13,550 nt of DNA from UBA5399 sp964592125 (GTDB taxonomy: Bacteria; Bacillota; Clostridia; Christensenellales; Christensenellaceae): assembly GCA_964592125.1 (NCBI GenBank), contig CAZQBV010000082.1, positions 1-13,550 of the forward strand, in the 5' to 3' direction. The position numbers were made by a program, and so were the translations under genes. The notes beneath the pieces are model-generated. The model was not told the DNA's origin and did no database searches. It saw nothing but the letters and a program-made list of their open reading frames with translations. Of the stretch, positions 7,002-13,550 are shown in pieces; position 1 is the stretch's first letter, and each line of letters opens with the position of its first letter.

Positions 7002-8643
7002 AACCGCTGGCACCAACAAACATGATATTCTCAAAATTGGGCGTGAAAACCCCAAAAATCTAGTGGAGTATGTTCGACACAGACTCTTGGATTTTAAACC
7101 TCATTCGGTAAAGCGAGTTGAGATTGATAAAGAAGACGGAAAGAAACGACCATTAGGAATACCAACTATTGAAGACCGATTGATACAGCAATGCATTAAA
7201 CAAGTTTTAGAACCTATATGTGAAGCAAAATTTCATCCACATAGTTATGGCTTTAGACCTAACCGCTCAACCTCTCATGCGCTTGCCAGAACCATGTTTC
7301 TTACTAACATTGGAAAGTTTAGATACGTTGCAGATATAGATATTAAAGGATTTTTCGATAATGTCAGTCATGCAAAGTTAATTAAGCAAATGTGGAGTTT
7401 GGGCATAAGGGATAAAAACTTAATTTGTGTAATAGGTAAAATGTTGAAAGCTGAAATCAAAGGAATTGGTGTTCCAGCAAAGGGCGTGCCGCAAGGTGGC
7501 ATATTAAGCCCACTGCTGTCCAATATTGTGTTAAACGAACTTGATTGGTGGATTTCCAACCAATGGGCAACAGTTAAAACAAGGAAAGACTATACTCCGT
7601 CGGGAAAGCGTTCAGTCTTGGGAAATTACACAAACCTCAAACAAGTGCATATCGTAAGGTATGCAGACGATTTTAGGCTGTTTTGTAAAAATGCAGATGA
7701 AGCAAATCGTATATTTGAGGCGACAAGAATGTGGCTAAAAGAACGCTTGGAACTTGAAATCAACCCTAAAAAATCCAAAATCGTCAATCTCAAAAAGCAA
7801 TATTCCGAATTTCTGGGTTTCAAGATGAAGTTACATCAAAAATCTCATAAATGGGTCATTAAATCACACATTTCAGACAAGGCAAAGAACAGAGCACAAG
7901 AGAAGATAAAGAATCAGATTAAAAAGTTGCAAAAAGAAAGCAAAGCACCAAATGTTCAGCAATACAATGCTTGCGTTCTAGGTTTACAAAATTACTACAA
8001 GTATGCAACTAATGCTAATCTTGATTTTGCCGACATTGCTTATGTCTTGAACAAAATCCTAAAATTTAGACTACGAAAAAGATTTAGTAAAAAGGGTATT
8101 AAGAGTAAAGCATTTGAAAAATACTACAAAAATTCAAATTGGAAAGTGTACTATGTGGATAAAATCGCACTGTTTCAGATTCCGGTTGTGAAACACAAAA
8201 ACCCAATGTGTTTTCAGCAGGAAGTTTGTAATTACACCGCAGAGGGCAGAGCAAAAATACATGAGATGCAAAATGCGGTCAGCGATAAAGTGCTAAAACA
8301 CATAATGCGAAATCCTGTAATATGGCAAACTTCTGAGTACAACGATAACAGGATATCTCTATATGTCGGACAAATGGGCAAATGTGGTGTGAGCCACAAA
8401 CCACTTGAAATTGGTGAGATGCATGTTCATCACAAAACACCAAAAGAATATGGTGGCAAGGATGATTACAAAAATCTAATTTTTGTTTCTACCTATGTCC
8501 ATATGCTAATCCACGCCAAAACAGAAGATACGGTTCAAAAGTATTTTAAAATGCTAAAACTTGATACAAAAGCTATTGCTAAACTTAACAAGCTTCGATT
8601 ATTAGCACAGAACTACGAAATTGATATTGTAACCAGCTATTGA
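6961..8643 (+). CDS. ltrA: Group II intron reverse transcriptase/maturase with HNH endonuclease, N-terminally truncated
   Basis: A multifunctional intron-encoded protein for splicing and retrohoming. In order: an N-terminal RT0 piece starting mid-motif (MLAFRNIRKNKGSKTAGT), RT blocks with RPLGIPTIEDRLIQQ, YGFRPNRS, DIKGFFDNV, PQGGILSPLLSN, the catalytic YADD (residues 234-237), EFLGFK, a thumb/maturase X region with QNYYKYAT, and a C-terminal HNH nuclease with HVHHKTPKEYGGKDDYKNL (HVHH at residues 488-491) and VHMLIH. All expected catalytic residues are present. Recalled full-length relatives have about 50-60 more residues before the LAYRNIK-like motif; here these are replaced by adhesin sequence in another frame, so ATG 6961 is an internal methionine with no ribosome site. 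Translation is doubtful unless coupled to the adhesin frame, which ends inside this gene. The stop lies just before domain V, as usual for such introns. ltrA is used as a generic name. Confidence 0.9.
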   Translation: MLAFRNIRKNKGSKTAGTNKHDILKIGRENPKNLVEYVRHRLLDFKPHSVKRVEIDKEDGKKRPLGIPTIEDRLIQQCIKQVLEPICEAKFHPHSYGFRPNRSTSHALARTMFLTNIGKFRYVADIDIKGFFDNVSHAKLIKQMWSLGIRDKNLICVIGKMLKAEIKGIGVPAKGVPQGGILSPLLSNIVLNELDWWISNQWATVKTRKDYTPSGKRSVLGNYTNLKQVHIVRYADDFRLFCKNADEANRIFEATRMWLKERLELEINPKKSKIVNLKKQYSEFLGFKMKLHQKSHKWVIKSHISDKAKNRAQEKIKNQIKKLQKESKAPNVQQYNACVLGLQNYYKYATNANLDFADIAYVLNKILKFRLRKRFSKKGIKSKAFEKYYKNSNWKVYYVDKIALFQIPVVKHKNPMCFQQEVCNYTAEGRAKIHEMQNAVSDKVLKHIMRNPVIWQTSEYNDNRISLYVGQMGKCGVSHKPLEIGEMHVHHKTPKEYGGKDDYKNLIFVSTYVHMLIHAKTEDTVQKYFKMLKLDTKAIAKLNKLRLLAQNYEIDIVTSY

Positions 8644-8647
8644 TTGC

Positions 8648-8730
8648 ACGCCGTGTGAGGGGAAACTCTCATGCACGGTGTAGAGTGGGGGAAAAGACGG
8701 AGATAGCATCAAAATCTTACCTATCACTAT
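8648..8730 (+). ncRNA. Group II intron domains V and VI
   Basis: Domain V is the 34-nt hairpin 8648-8681: ACGCCGTG pairs with CACGGTGT around TGAGGGG-AAAC-TCTCA. A CGC triad at 8649-8651 pairs with GTG, a permitted form of the catalytic triad. Domain VI (8685-8727) starts GTGGGGGAAAAG and ends CTTACCTATCAC, with an unpaired A on the 3' side as branch-point candidate, and TAT follows as the 3' end. This places the 3' splice site at about 8730/8731. Confidence 0.85.
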
Positions 8731-10085
8731 TGTTCGGTTTGGTCACTTTGCTGCACACAGCAGATAGCAAGGAGCAGTTAGACCGTGATACAGAAACGCT
8801 GTTGTCCATTGCAAGAAAACATATGTGCCAACTTGCCGTATTGAAATTTCAACAAGTGGACGGTATGAACACCGCTCTGCCTTATGGTGTGCGCAAAATC
8901 AATGCCATGCGCACATTGACAACAGAATCAACCGCTGTACTGATGCCCTTCCGTGCCCATGAAATTATGGATAATGGCGGCACGTATTGTGGGGTGAATG
9001 CCATTTCAAACAACCTGATCATTGCCAACCGTAAAAACTTAATCAACGGTAATGGCTTTATACTAGGCGTAAGCGGCAGCGGAAAATCTTTCTTTGCCAA
9101 GCGGGAAATCATCTTCTTATTGCTTGCCACCAATGATGATATTATCATTGGTGATCCGCAGTGTGAGTACAATCCACTTGTAAATGCCTTGGGCGGAGTG
9201 TGTGTCAATCTTTCACCCACCTCGCCCAACCATATCAACGCACTGGATTTGGCATTGGGGTATGGCGACAGCGAAAATCCGTTGATTGCCAAAAGTGAAT
9301 TTTTACTCTCGTTCTTTGAACAGATTATGGGTGGCACAAACAAACTGGAGGCGGTGGATAAATCCATCATTGACAGATGTTTGACCAATATTTACAGAGA
9401 ATATCTCGCCAGTAACTATATGATCAAGCCACCAACGCTGGTTGACCTGCATCACGAGTTGAGCCGCCAAAAAGAGCCACAGGCAAAACAGCTTGCGTTG
9501 GCACTTGAAATGGTTGCAAACGGCAATCTGAATATGTTTGCGCATCAAACCAACGTAGATGTACACAACCGATTGATTGCTTACGGAATTCGTGATTTGG
9601 GCAGGCAATTAAGAACCCCCGGCATGCTGGTTATGACGGACGCAATCCGTAACAGAGTAGCGAAAAACAGAGAGCGTGGCATCCGTACCCACATCTTTTT
9701 GGATGAGATGCATATCTTTTTTGCCAACGAATTATCCTCTGTGTTTTTTGCGGAAAGCTGGAAGCAATTTAGAAAGGACGGAGCGCTAGCGACGGGCATC
9801 ACTCAGAACGTGGAGGATTGCCTGAAATCCCTTACTGCGCGCACAATGCTTGCCAATTCGGAGTATCTTGTGATGCTTAACCAAGCGCCTACAGACAGAG
9901 CCGAGCTTGCAAAGTTGCTCAATATTTCAGATAATCAACTTAGTTATATCACCAACGTGGGCCTCGGCAAAGGCTTACTCAAATGCGGTAACAGCATCGT
10001 ACCTTTCGTGGATAATTTCCCCAAAAACAGCTTGTACAATATGATGAGTACGAGGCCTGGTGAAATTCAAGAAATGTTGGAATAG
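8731..10085 (+). CDS. virB4: VirB4/TraE-type conjugation ATPase, C-terminal half only
   Basis: The cytoplasmic ATPase that drives the type IV secretion channel of Gram-positive conjugative elements. The exon begins with LFGLVTLLHTADSKEQLDRD and carries Walker A GVSGSGKS (9066-9089), Walker B IFLDEMH (D at 9702-9704), a TGITQNVED block and the terminal NISDNQLSYITN and GKGLLKCGNSIVPF segments, all typical of this family. About 450 residues remain, against roughly 800 in relatives recalled from Tn1549-like elements, so the N-terminal domain is gone. The frame is open back to a TTG at 8640, but 8640-8730 is intron RNA, not protein. In an intact element splicing would join this exon to the upstream one, which is absent here; a functional product is not expected. 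The gene sits upstream of the CD1108-family gene, its usual partner. Confidence 0.9.
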
Positions 10086-10133
10086 CGTTTTGGGGAGCGT
10101 TTTCTCTCCCTGCTATGCTTTGGATTCTGGGCA

Positions 10134-10142
10134 TGGTATAAT
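10134..10142 (+). promoter_or_regulatory. Extended -10 promoter for the immunity-like gene
   Basis: TGG directly precedes a consensus TATAAT (10137-10142), giving a TGnTATAAT extended -10. No good -35 box is seen 17 bases upstream, which extended -10 promoters tolerate. It lies in the 98-base gap after virB4, 42 bases before ATG 10184. A small GGGAG/CTCCC hairpin (about 10092-10110) precedes it. Confidence 0.6.
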
Positions 10143-10183
10143 TTGGAGCATGTGGGTCATTTATGTTATTTTAAGGAGAATTC

Positions 10184-10648
10184 ATGTCAACTATTTGTAA
10201 AATTAAAATTATAGATAATGAAACTTTAAGAAATGAGCTGGATCTATTATTTGAGAAAGCTACCAAAATACAAGCTGCACAATGGGCATTAGAATTAGCT
10301 ACACATATTTTAGAACTATTAGCGCCGGAATATCTGCAAAACGAAATTATTTTAGAAGGTTTCAAGATAAATCAAGAATGGCAAAACAATAATGCTCGTA
10401 TACATGATGTAAGACAAGCAGGATTTGCGATTCATCGACTTGCAAAAGAATGTGGAGAAAAATCTATCCAATCAGCTTTAAGAGTTGTTGGCCAAGCGGT
10501 GGCTACAGGACATATGAAAGAGCATGGTATGGTTGCTTCAGACTACGCAATAAAGTATATCAATATTGCATATCCGAAAAATATATCATTCATAGCAAAA
10601 GAGCGTTTTTGGCAAATTAATAAACTTAAAGGCATTTGCATGTTATGA
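10184..10648 (+). CDS. Putative immunity protein (Imm-5-like)
   Basis: A 154-residue soluble, mostly helical protein with no signal peptide or membrane segment. The C-terminal half, with RQAGFAIHRLAKE, ALRVVGQAVATGHMKEH and ASDYAIKYI, resembles the Imm-5-like 'putative immunity protein' family, whose hallmark is a GxAVATxHM-type helix; members are predicted to neutralise a toxin. AAGGAG at 10173-10178 sets the start. The gene has its own extended -10 promoter and a strong terminator at 10671-10696, and is more AT-rich than its neighbours (many TTA, ATA and AAA codons), so it looks acquired as a cassette between two transfer genes. No matching toxin is visible in the window. It could protect against a toxin encoded elsewhere on the element or by rivals; the target is unknown. 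The family match comes from memory of the motif, not a search. Confidence 0.6.
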   Translation: MSTICKIKIIDNETLRNELDLLFEKATKIQAAQWALELATHILELLAPEYLQNEIILEGFKINQEWQNNNARIHDVRQAGFAIHRLAKECGEKSIQSALRVVGQAVATGHMKEHGMVASDYAIKYINIAYPKNISFIAKERFWQINKLKGICML

Positions 10649-10670
10649 GCATATTCTGCATTACCTTCTC

Positions 10671-10696
10671 ACAGCGCCAAAACGGCGCTGTTTTTT
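10671..10696 (+). terminator. Rho-independent terminator after the immunity-like gene
   Basis: A perfect 8-bp stem ACAGCGCC/GGCGCTGT (10671-10678 and 10684-10691) with loop AAAAC, running into six T (10691-10696). It is strong, and lies only 10 bases before the ribosome site of the next gene, so it should insulate or attenuate transcription of the CD1108-family gene from upstream. Confidence 0.85.
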
Positions 10697-10718
10697 ATTG
10701 CTGTGAAAGGAGGATGTT

Positions 10719-12572
10719 TTGAAAACCATAAAAACAAAACCAACAAAAAAAGAACCGCGCGTTCTATCTAAAATGGCACGATTACCAAAAGCAATGATGC
10801 GCAAAGCTGCAATTGAAAGCAGAGAAAAAATGCGAGATGTTGCGGATAACAAACAGGAGCAGCGGGAAAGTCCACAACAATACGCAACAGATGAAGTGAC
10901 GCACAAAGCAGAGCATTCCATACGGAAAGCAGGGCAAAGCACAAAAAATGGTGCAAAGAGGTTGATGCAAAAAATACGGCAAACACAAAAGATAAAGACA
11001 GGGGGAGCGGAAAACCGTTCCTCTTTTTTATCTGCTGATAAATCTCCTGTATCGAATACACCAAAGATGAACATAAAAGCAGAAAAAGCAGATATACAAA
11101 TCGTGCGCAAAACAGCATCTTCCTCAAAAAACATAGTAGCCAATGCCAAAAACGCGTCTGCGGTGAAACGTCCTGTTCGCACTGTGCGTACTGTTCGCAA
11201 TGCTGCTTCAAATACAACCAAAACAGTGAAATCCACACCGAAAGGCATCGTAAAGACCACTAAGAAAACTATAAAAGGCACAAAAACAGCGATAAAAGCA
11301 GGCACACGCGCAATCAAAACAACTGCTCAAACGACAAAGGCGGCAGCTCGCACGGCTCAAGCAGCAGCTAGAGCTGCAAAAGTGGCACTGCAAGCAGCAA
11401 AGGCAGCGGCCAAAGCGGCAGCGACAGCTATAAAGCTAACCGTAAAAGCCATCATCGCAGGTATCAAAATTGCCATTGCCGCTATGAAAGCATTGATTGC
11501 GGCGATTGCGGCAGGCGGCGGGGTGGTGATTTTAGTGATTGTTATCATCGCGGTTATTGTCATGGTGGTGGGAACACTGTTCGGTGTGTTTTTTGCGGAT
11601 GAAGCCCAAGAGGGAGAACCGCTTAAAACAGCAATTGTGGAGATTAACACGGAATTTGAAACGGATGTGCAGCGGCAAATTGATGCGATAACCAACACAG
11701 TGGCGCATGATGCCACAAAAGTGGTGTACACTGGCGGTATGGATGGTGATAGCGATACAGTCAACAATTGGTCGGATGTGCTGGCAATTTACACGGTTCA
11801 AACCATGTACAATGGTGATGAAACCATGTCATTCACACCTGAGAAGATTGAAAATTTGCGCAGTATTTTCAAGGACATGAACAACTATACCGTAAGCTAT
11901 GAAGTGCGCACGGAAGAAGTTGAGGATGCCGAAACTCCTGAAGAAGTCACGGAAGCTGTCACATTGGTGATTTTTATCGAAGTTCAAAGCATCACCGCAG
12001 AAGAATGCGCGTCAAAATACAATTTCAACGAAGAACAATTGGCTTTGCTTAAAGAATTGCTTTCTCCCACATACAGCAGCTATTTTGCTGAAATCATTGG
12101 CATAGATATTTACGGTGGCACACTGCCCGGAGACCTAAAAGACATCGTTTCAAACTTACCGCCAAACGAGCGTGGCACCATCATTGTGCAAGCGGCACTG
12201 GCTCGCTTGGGTGATCCGTATTCACAGCCAGAACGCGGAAAGGGGCGATATATTGACTGCTCATGGCTTACCTATATTGCTTATCAAGCAGCGGGAATCA
12301 GCATCCCCACAACATCTGTGGAACAGGCACAATATTGCTATGATAACAATTTGATGATAGGACTATCCGAGTTACAGCCAGGCGACTTGATTTTCTGGGC
12401 AAAGACCACATGCGAATGCGGACGGTTTCACGAAATTCACCATGTGGCAATTTATATGGGAAACAACAAGATAATAGAAGCAAGCTCCAGCAAAGGAAGG
12501 GTTGTGGTTTCGGAGCTCTGGGGGCTGAATGGCGGCAAATGGCAGGTTTGGGGAGCTGGGCGTGTGGCGTAA
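10719..12572 (+). CDS. CD1108-family mobile element protein with NlpC/P60 peptidase domain
   Basis: A membrane-anchored peptidoglycan hydrolase of conjugative elements, thought to open the cell wall for the transfer channel. Domains: a basic cytoplasmic N-terminus (residues 1-180, with SPQQYATDEV typical of the family); an Ala/Lys-rich low-complexity helix (about 180-255: KAAART, AAKAAAKAA); one transmembrane segment (about 268-293, GGGVVILVIVIIAVIVMVV); a linker domain (about 300-470); and a C-terminal NlpC/P60 domain (about 485-617). Catalytic Cys514 lies in YIDCSW and His575 in HHVAIYMG. The third position is Glu587 (IIEASSSKG), where His, Asn or Gln is more usual. AAAGGAGG at 10706-10713 points to TTG 10719; the ATG at 10714 is followed at once by a stop. 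It lies downstream of virB4, the usual order, but is separated from it by the immunity-like cassette. It appears full length. Confidence 0.88.
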   Translation: MKTIKTKPTKKEPRVLSKMARLPKAMMRKAAIESREKMRDVADNKQEQRESPQQYATDEVTHKAEHSIRKAGQSTKNGAKRLMQKIRQTQKIKTGGAENRSSFLSADKSPVSNTPKMNIKAEKADIQIVRKTASSSKNIVANAKNASAVKRPVRTVRTVRNAASNTTKTVKSTPKGIVKTTKKTIKGTKTAIKAGTRAIKTTAQTTKAAARTAQAAARAAKVALQAAKAAAKAAATAIKLTVKAIIAGIKIAIAAMKALIAAIAAGGGVVILVIVIIAVIVMVVGTLFGVFFADEAQEGEPLKTAIVEINTEFETDVQRQIDAITNTVAHDATKVVYTGGMDGDSDTVNNWSDVLAIYTVQTMYNGDETMSFTPEKIENLRSIFKDMNNYTVSYEVRTEEVEDAETPEEVTEAVTLVIFIEVQSITAEECASKYNFNEEQLALLKELLSPTYSSYFAEIIGIDIYGGTLPGDLKDIVSNLPPNERGTIIVQAALARLGDPYSQPERGKGRYIDCSWLTYIAYQAAGISIPTTSVEQAQYCYDNNLMIGLSELQPGDLIFWAKTTCECGRFHEIHHVAIYMGNNKIIEASSSKGRVVVSELWGLNGGKWQVWGAGRVA

Positions 12573-12689
12573 TGCTACTCGCCCTTAATGCGCCTCATCA
12601 GAATCAAATGCATCATATTGCTTTTATCAGCGTTTGAGTTGCGTTGCTAATCTTTCATAAAACGTTGTTAATTACCGCATATACCAATC

Positions 12690-13475
12690 CTACTTGCCAT
12701 GACACTTCTTGTACTTCAGCCCGCTTCCGCAGGGGCAAAGATCGTTCCTGCCAGTCTTTGCGGTTTGCTTAATGCTGAACGGTTCTTTTGGCAGAGGACG
12801 CAGATTGGGACGCTCGAATTTCTCAAATATCTCATGCGGCGTAAATCCATTGTTATCGTACATCCTCGTGTTGTTGTGTGCATCCATAACTAACCTGGCA
12901 AAATCATTCAAATCATCCATACCTTTAAACCTGTAGCCTCGCTCAGTAAAGTATTCTAGTTCATCCGACGCATCTACACCAAATTGTATCATCTCATGCA
13001 GGTCCAGCAAATCACCATCCACACCATCGAGCCCTTCGCCTCGGGTTGTAAGTTTGTGTTTCAAAATATATGCTTTCAGATCCGCATAAGGCTTTTCTGG
13101 TTCCCGATAGTCCCATTCTATATATTTTAGAAATTCATCTTTGTCTGGAAGGTAGCGTGCCTTGCCTTTTTGACTCGCTCTGATGGCTTCCACATTTTCT
13201 GTATAATCGTCAAAATCTGGCTGGAAGTCTGGACCTGAAAGAATATTGCCTGAAATGGAATACTCTACATCCTCGGTTTTGGCAAGCCGTTTCAAAGCCA
13301 GCAACGCTTCCTCGCTGTTGGTTGCGGTGTCTTCGTAATGGTTAAACACAGTAACAAATTCGTCAATGCTGATTACCCCATAAAGAAAGACCGATGCGGT
13401 AGCAAATCGAGATATCAACTCTTTTCTCTCTCTATTTATGCGGATTATTTTTGTTTTCTCTAATTTGTTTTCCAA
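12690..13475 (-). CDS. SEC-C metal-binding motif protein
   Basis: A 261-residue cytoplasmic protein ending in a zinc-binding SEC-C motif, NDLCPCGSGLKYKKCHG, with ligands Cys247, Cys249, Cys258 and His259 (CxC-x8-CH). This motif is shared with the SecA C-terminus and many YecA-like proteins, where it binds Zn and contacts ribosomes or SecB. The preceding ~240 residues are helical, acidic and without a motif I recognise; no signal peptide or membrane segment is seen. The start is TTG (13473-13475) with GGAGG on the minus strand at 13487-13491, ten bases away; no better ATG lies nearby. It is convergent with the CD1108-family gene across a 117-base gap in which I see no clear terminator. It is probably a chromosomal or cargo gene rather than part of the transfer machinery. 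Function unknown beyond the zinc motif. Confidence 0.8.
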   Translation of the reverse strand: MENKLEKTKIIRINRERKELISRFATASVFLYGVISIDEFVTVFNHYEDTATNSEEALLALKRLAKTEDVEYSISGNILSGPDFQPDFDDYTENVEAIRASQKGKARYLPDKDEFLKYIEWDYREPEKPYADLKAYILKHKLTTRGEGLDGVDGDLLDLHEMIQFGVDASDELEYFTERGYRFKGMDDLNDFARLVMDAHNNTRMYDNNGFTPHEIFEKFERPNLRPLPKEPFSIKQTAKTGRNDLCPCGSGLKYKKCHGK

Positions 13476-13503
13476 AGCTAACTATCCTCCGAAAAATGCA
13501 ATA

Positions 13504-13532
13504 ATACTAATCTCTAATAGAAATCGTTGCAA
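13504..13532 (-). promoter_or_regulatory. Candidate promoter of the SEC-C gene
   Basis: On the minus strand TTGCAA (13527-13532), a 17-base spacer and TAGTAT (13504-13509), with TATTAT overlapping slightly downstream. The -35 box lies in the centre of the inverted repeat at 13517-13548, which could act as an operator. Weak boxes, so low confidence. Confidence 0.3.
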
Positions 13533-13548
13533 AAGCAATGATTTCTAT
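13517..13548. repeat. Inverted repeat at the right edge
   Basis: ATAGAAATCGTTGC (13517-13530), loop AAAA, GCAATGATTTCTAT (13535-13548): 14-bp arms with a single G-T pair. It could be a terminator of a gene to the right, an operator for the SEC-C gene, or the end of a mobile element. The window stops too soon to decide. Confidence 0.7.
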
Positions 13549-13550
13549 AG

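Larger units (their letters stand above)
6955..8730 (+). mobile_element. Group II intron, 5'-truncated, inserted in virB4
   Basis: A retroelement made of an intron-encoded protein gene followed by RNA domains V and VI. The 3' boundary is placed after the three bases TAT that follow the domain VI stem, and virB4 coding sequence resumes immediately at about 8731. The left boundary is not an intron end: there is no GUGYG start and none of the roughly 500 bases of domains I-III that should precede the protein gene. Instead the element begins abruptly inside the N-terminal part of the maturase, joined to the adhesin gene. It cannot self-splice as it stands, although the protein could in principle act on intact relatives. 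Confidence 0.85.

Noticed and set aside
6961..8643. Diversity-generating retroelement or defence reverse transcriptase
   Set aside because: The protein has a maturase X region and HNH domain and is followed by intron domains V and VI. No template/variable repeat pair was seen near the repeat-rich surface gene.
8640..8730. N-terminal extension of the VirB4 protein read through from 8640
   Set aside because: These bases form intron domains V and VI, and the translation has no resemblance to VirB4.
10714..10722. ATG start at 10714 for the CD1108-family gene
   Set aside because: It reads ATG TTT TGA, an immediate stop; TTG 10719 in the correct frame is well spaced from the AAAGGAGG site.

Overview
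The window looks like part of a decaying integrative and conjugative element (Tn1549/CD1108-like type) in a Gram-positive bacterium, most likely a gut- or animal-associated clostridial Bacillota. The support is the VirB4/TraE-type ATPase and the CD1108-family NlpC/P60 protein that such elements carry, strong AAGGAGG ribosome sites, Ig-like and Cna-B-type surface proteins, and moderate GC. The taxon is inferred; there is no rRNA or housekeeping marker.

Layout. Positions 1-1410 hold four damaged genes in a row: a frameshifted single-strand-binding-protein-like remnant, a ParB-like gene cut at its C-terminus, the C-terminal end of an IS1182-type transposase on the minus strand, and the last ~78 codons of a glucosaminidase-like gene. 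An AT-rich leader (1411-1716) precedes an intact secreted 1008-residue protein with eight GAGIGG(G) repeats and Ig-like domains (1717-4743), which ends in a hairpin terminator. A promoter and leader hairpin follow, then a Cna-B/SpaA-type adhesin gene (5133-~6960) whose start is uncertain and whose 3' end is missing.

At about 6950-6975 the adhesin gene runs directly into the middle of a group II intron. The intron keeps most of its reverse transcriptase/maturase/HNH gene and RNA domains V and VI, but has lost RNA domains I-III and the start of the protein. Its 3' end (about 8730) abuts the C-terminal half of virB4 (8731-10085). Either a large deletion or an assembly chimera therefore removed the adhesin 3' end, the 5' half of the intron and the 5' half of virB4.

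Between virB4 and the CD1108-family gene (10719-12572) sits a small AT-rich gene resembling Imm-5-like immunity proteins. It has its own extended -10 promoter and a strong terminator, so it looks like a self-contained cassette dropped into the transfer operon. The right end carries a minus-strand SEC-C metal-binding protein (12690-13475), probably not part of the transfer module, and a near-perfect inverted repeat at the window edge.

How the genes fit together: SSB-like protein, ParB-like protein, VirB4 ATPase and the cell-wall hydrolases are standard parts for DNA processing and transfer in a Gram-positive conjugative element, and the surface proteins are plausible adhesion or cell-contact factors. 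Because SSB, ParB and VirB4 are all damaged as read here, the element is unlikely to transfer itself.
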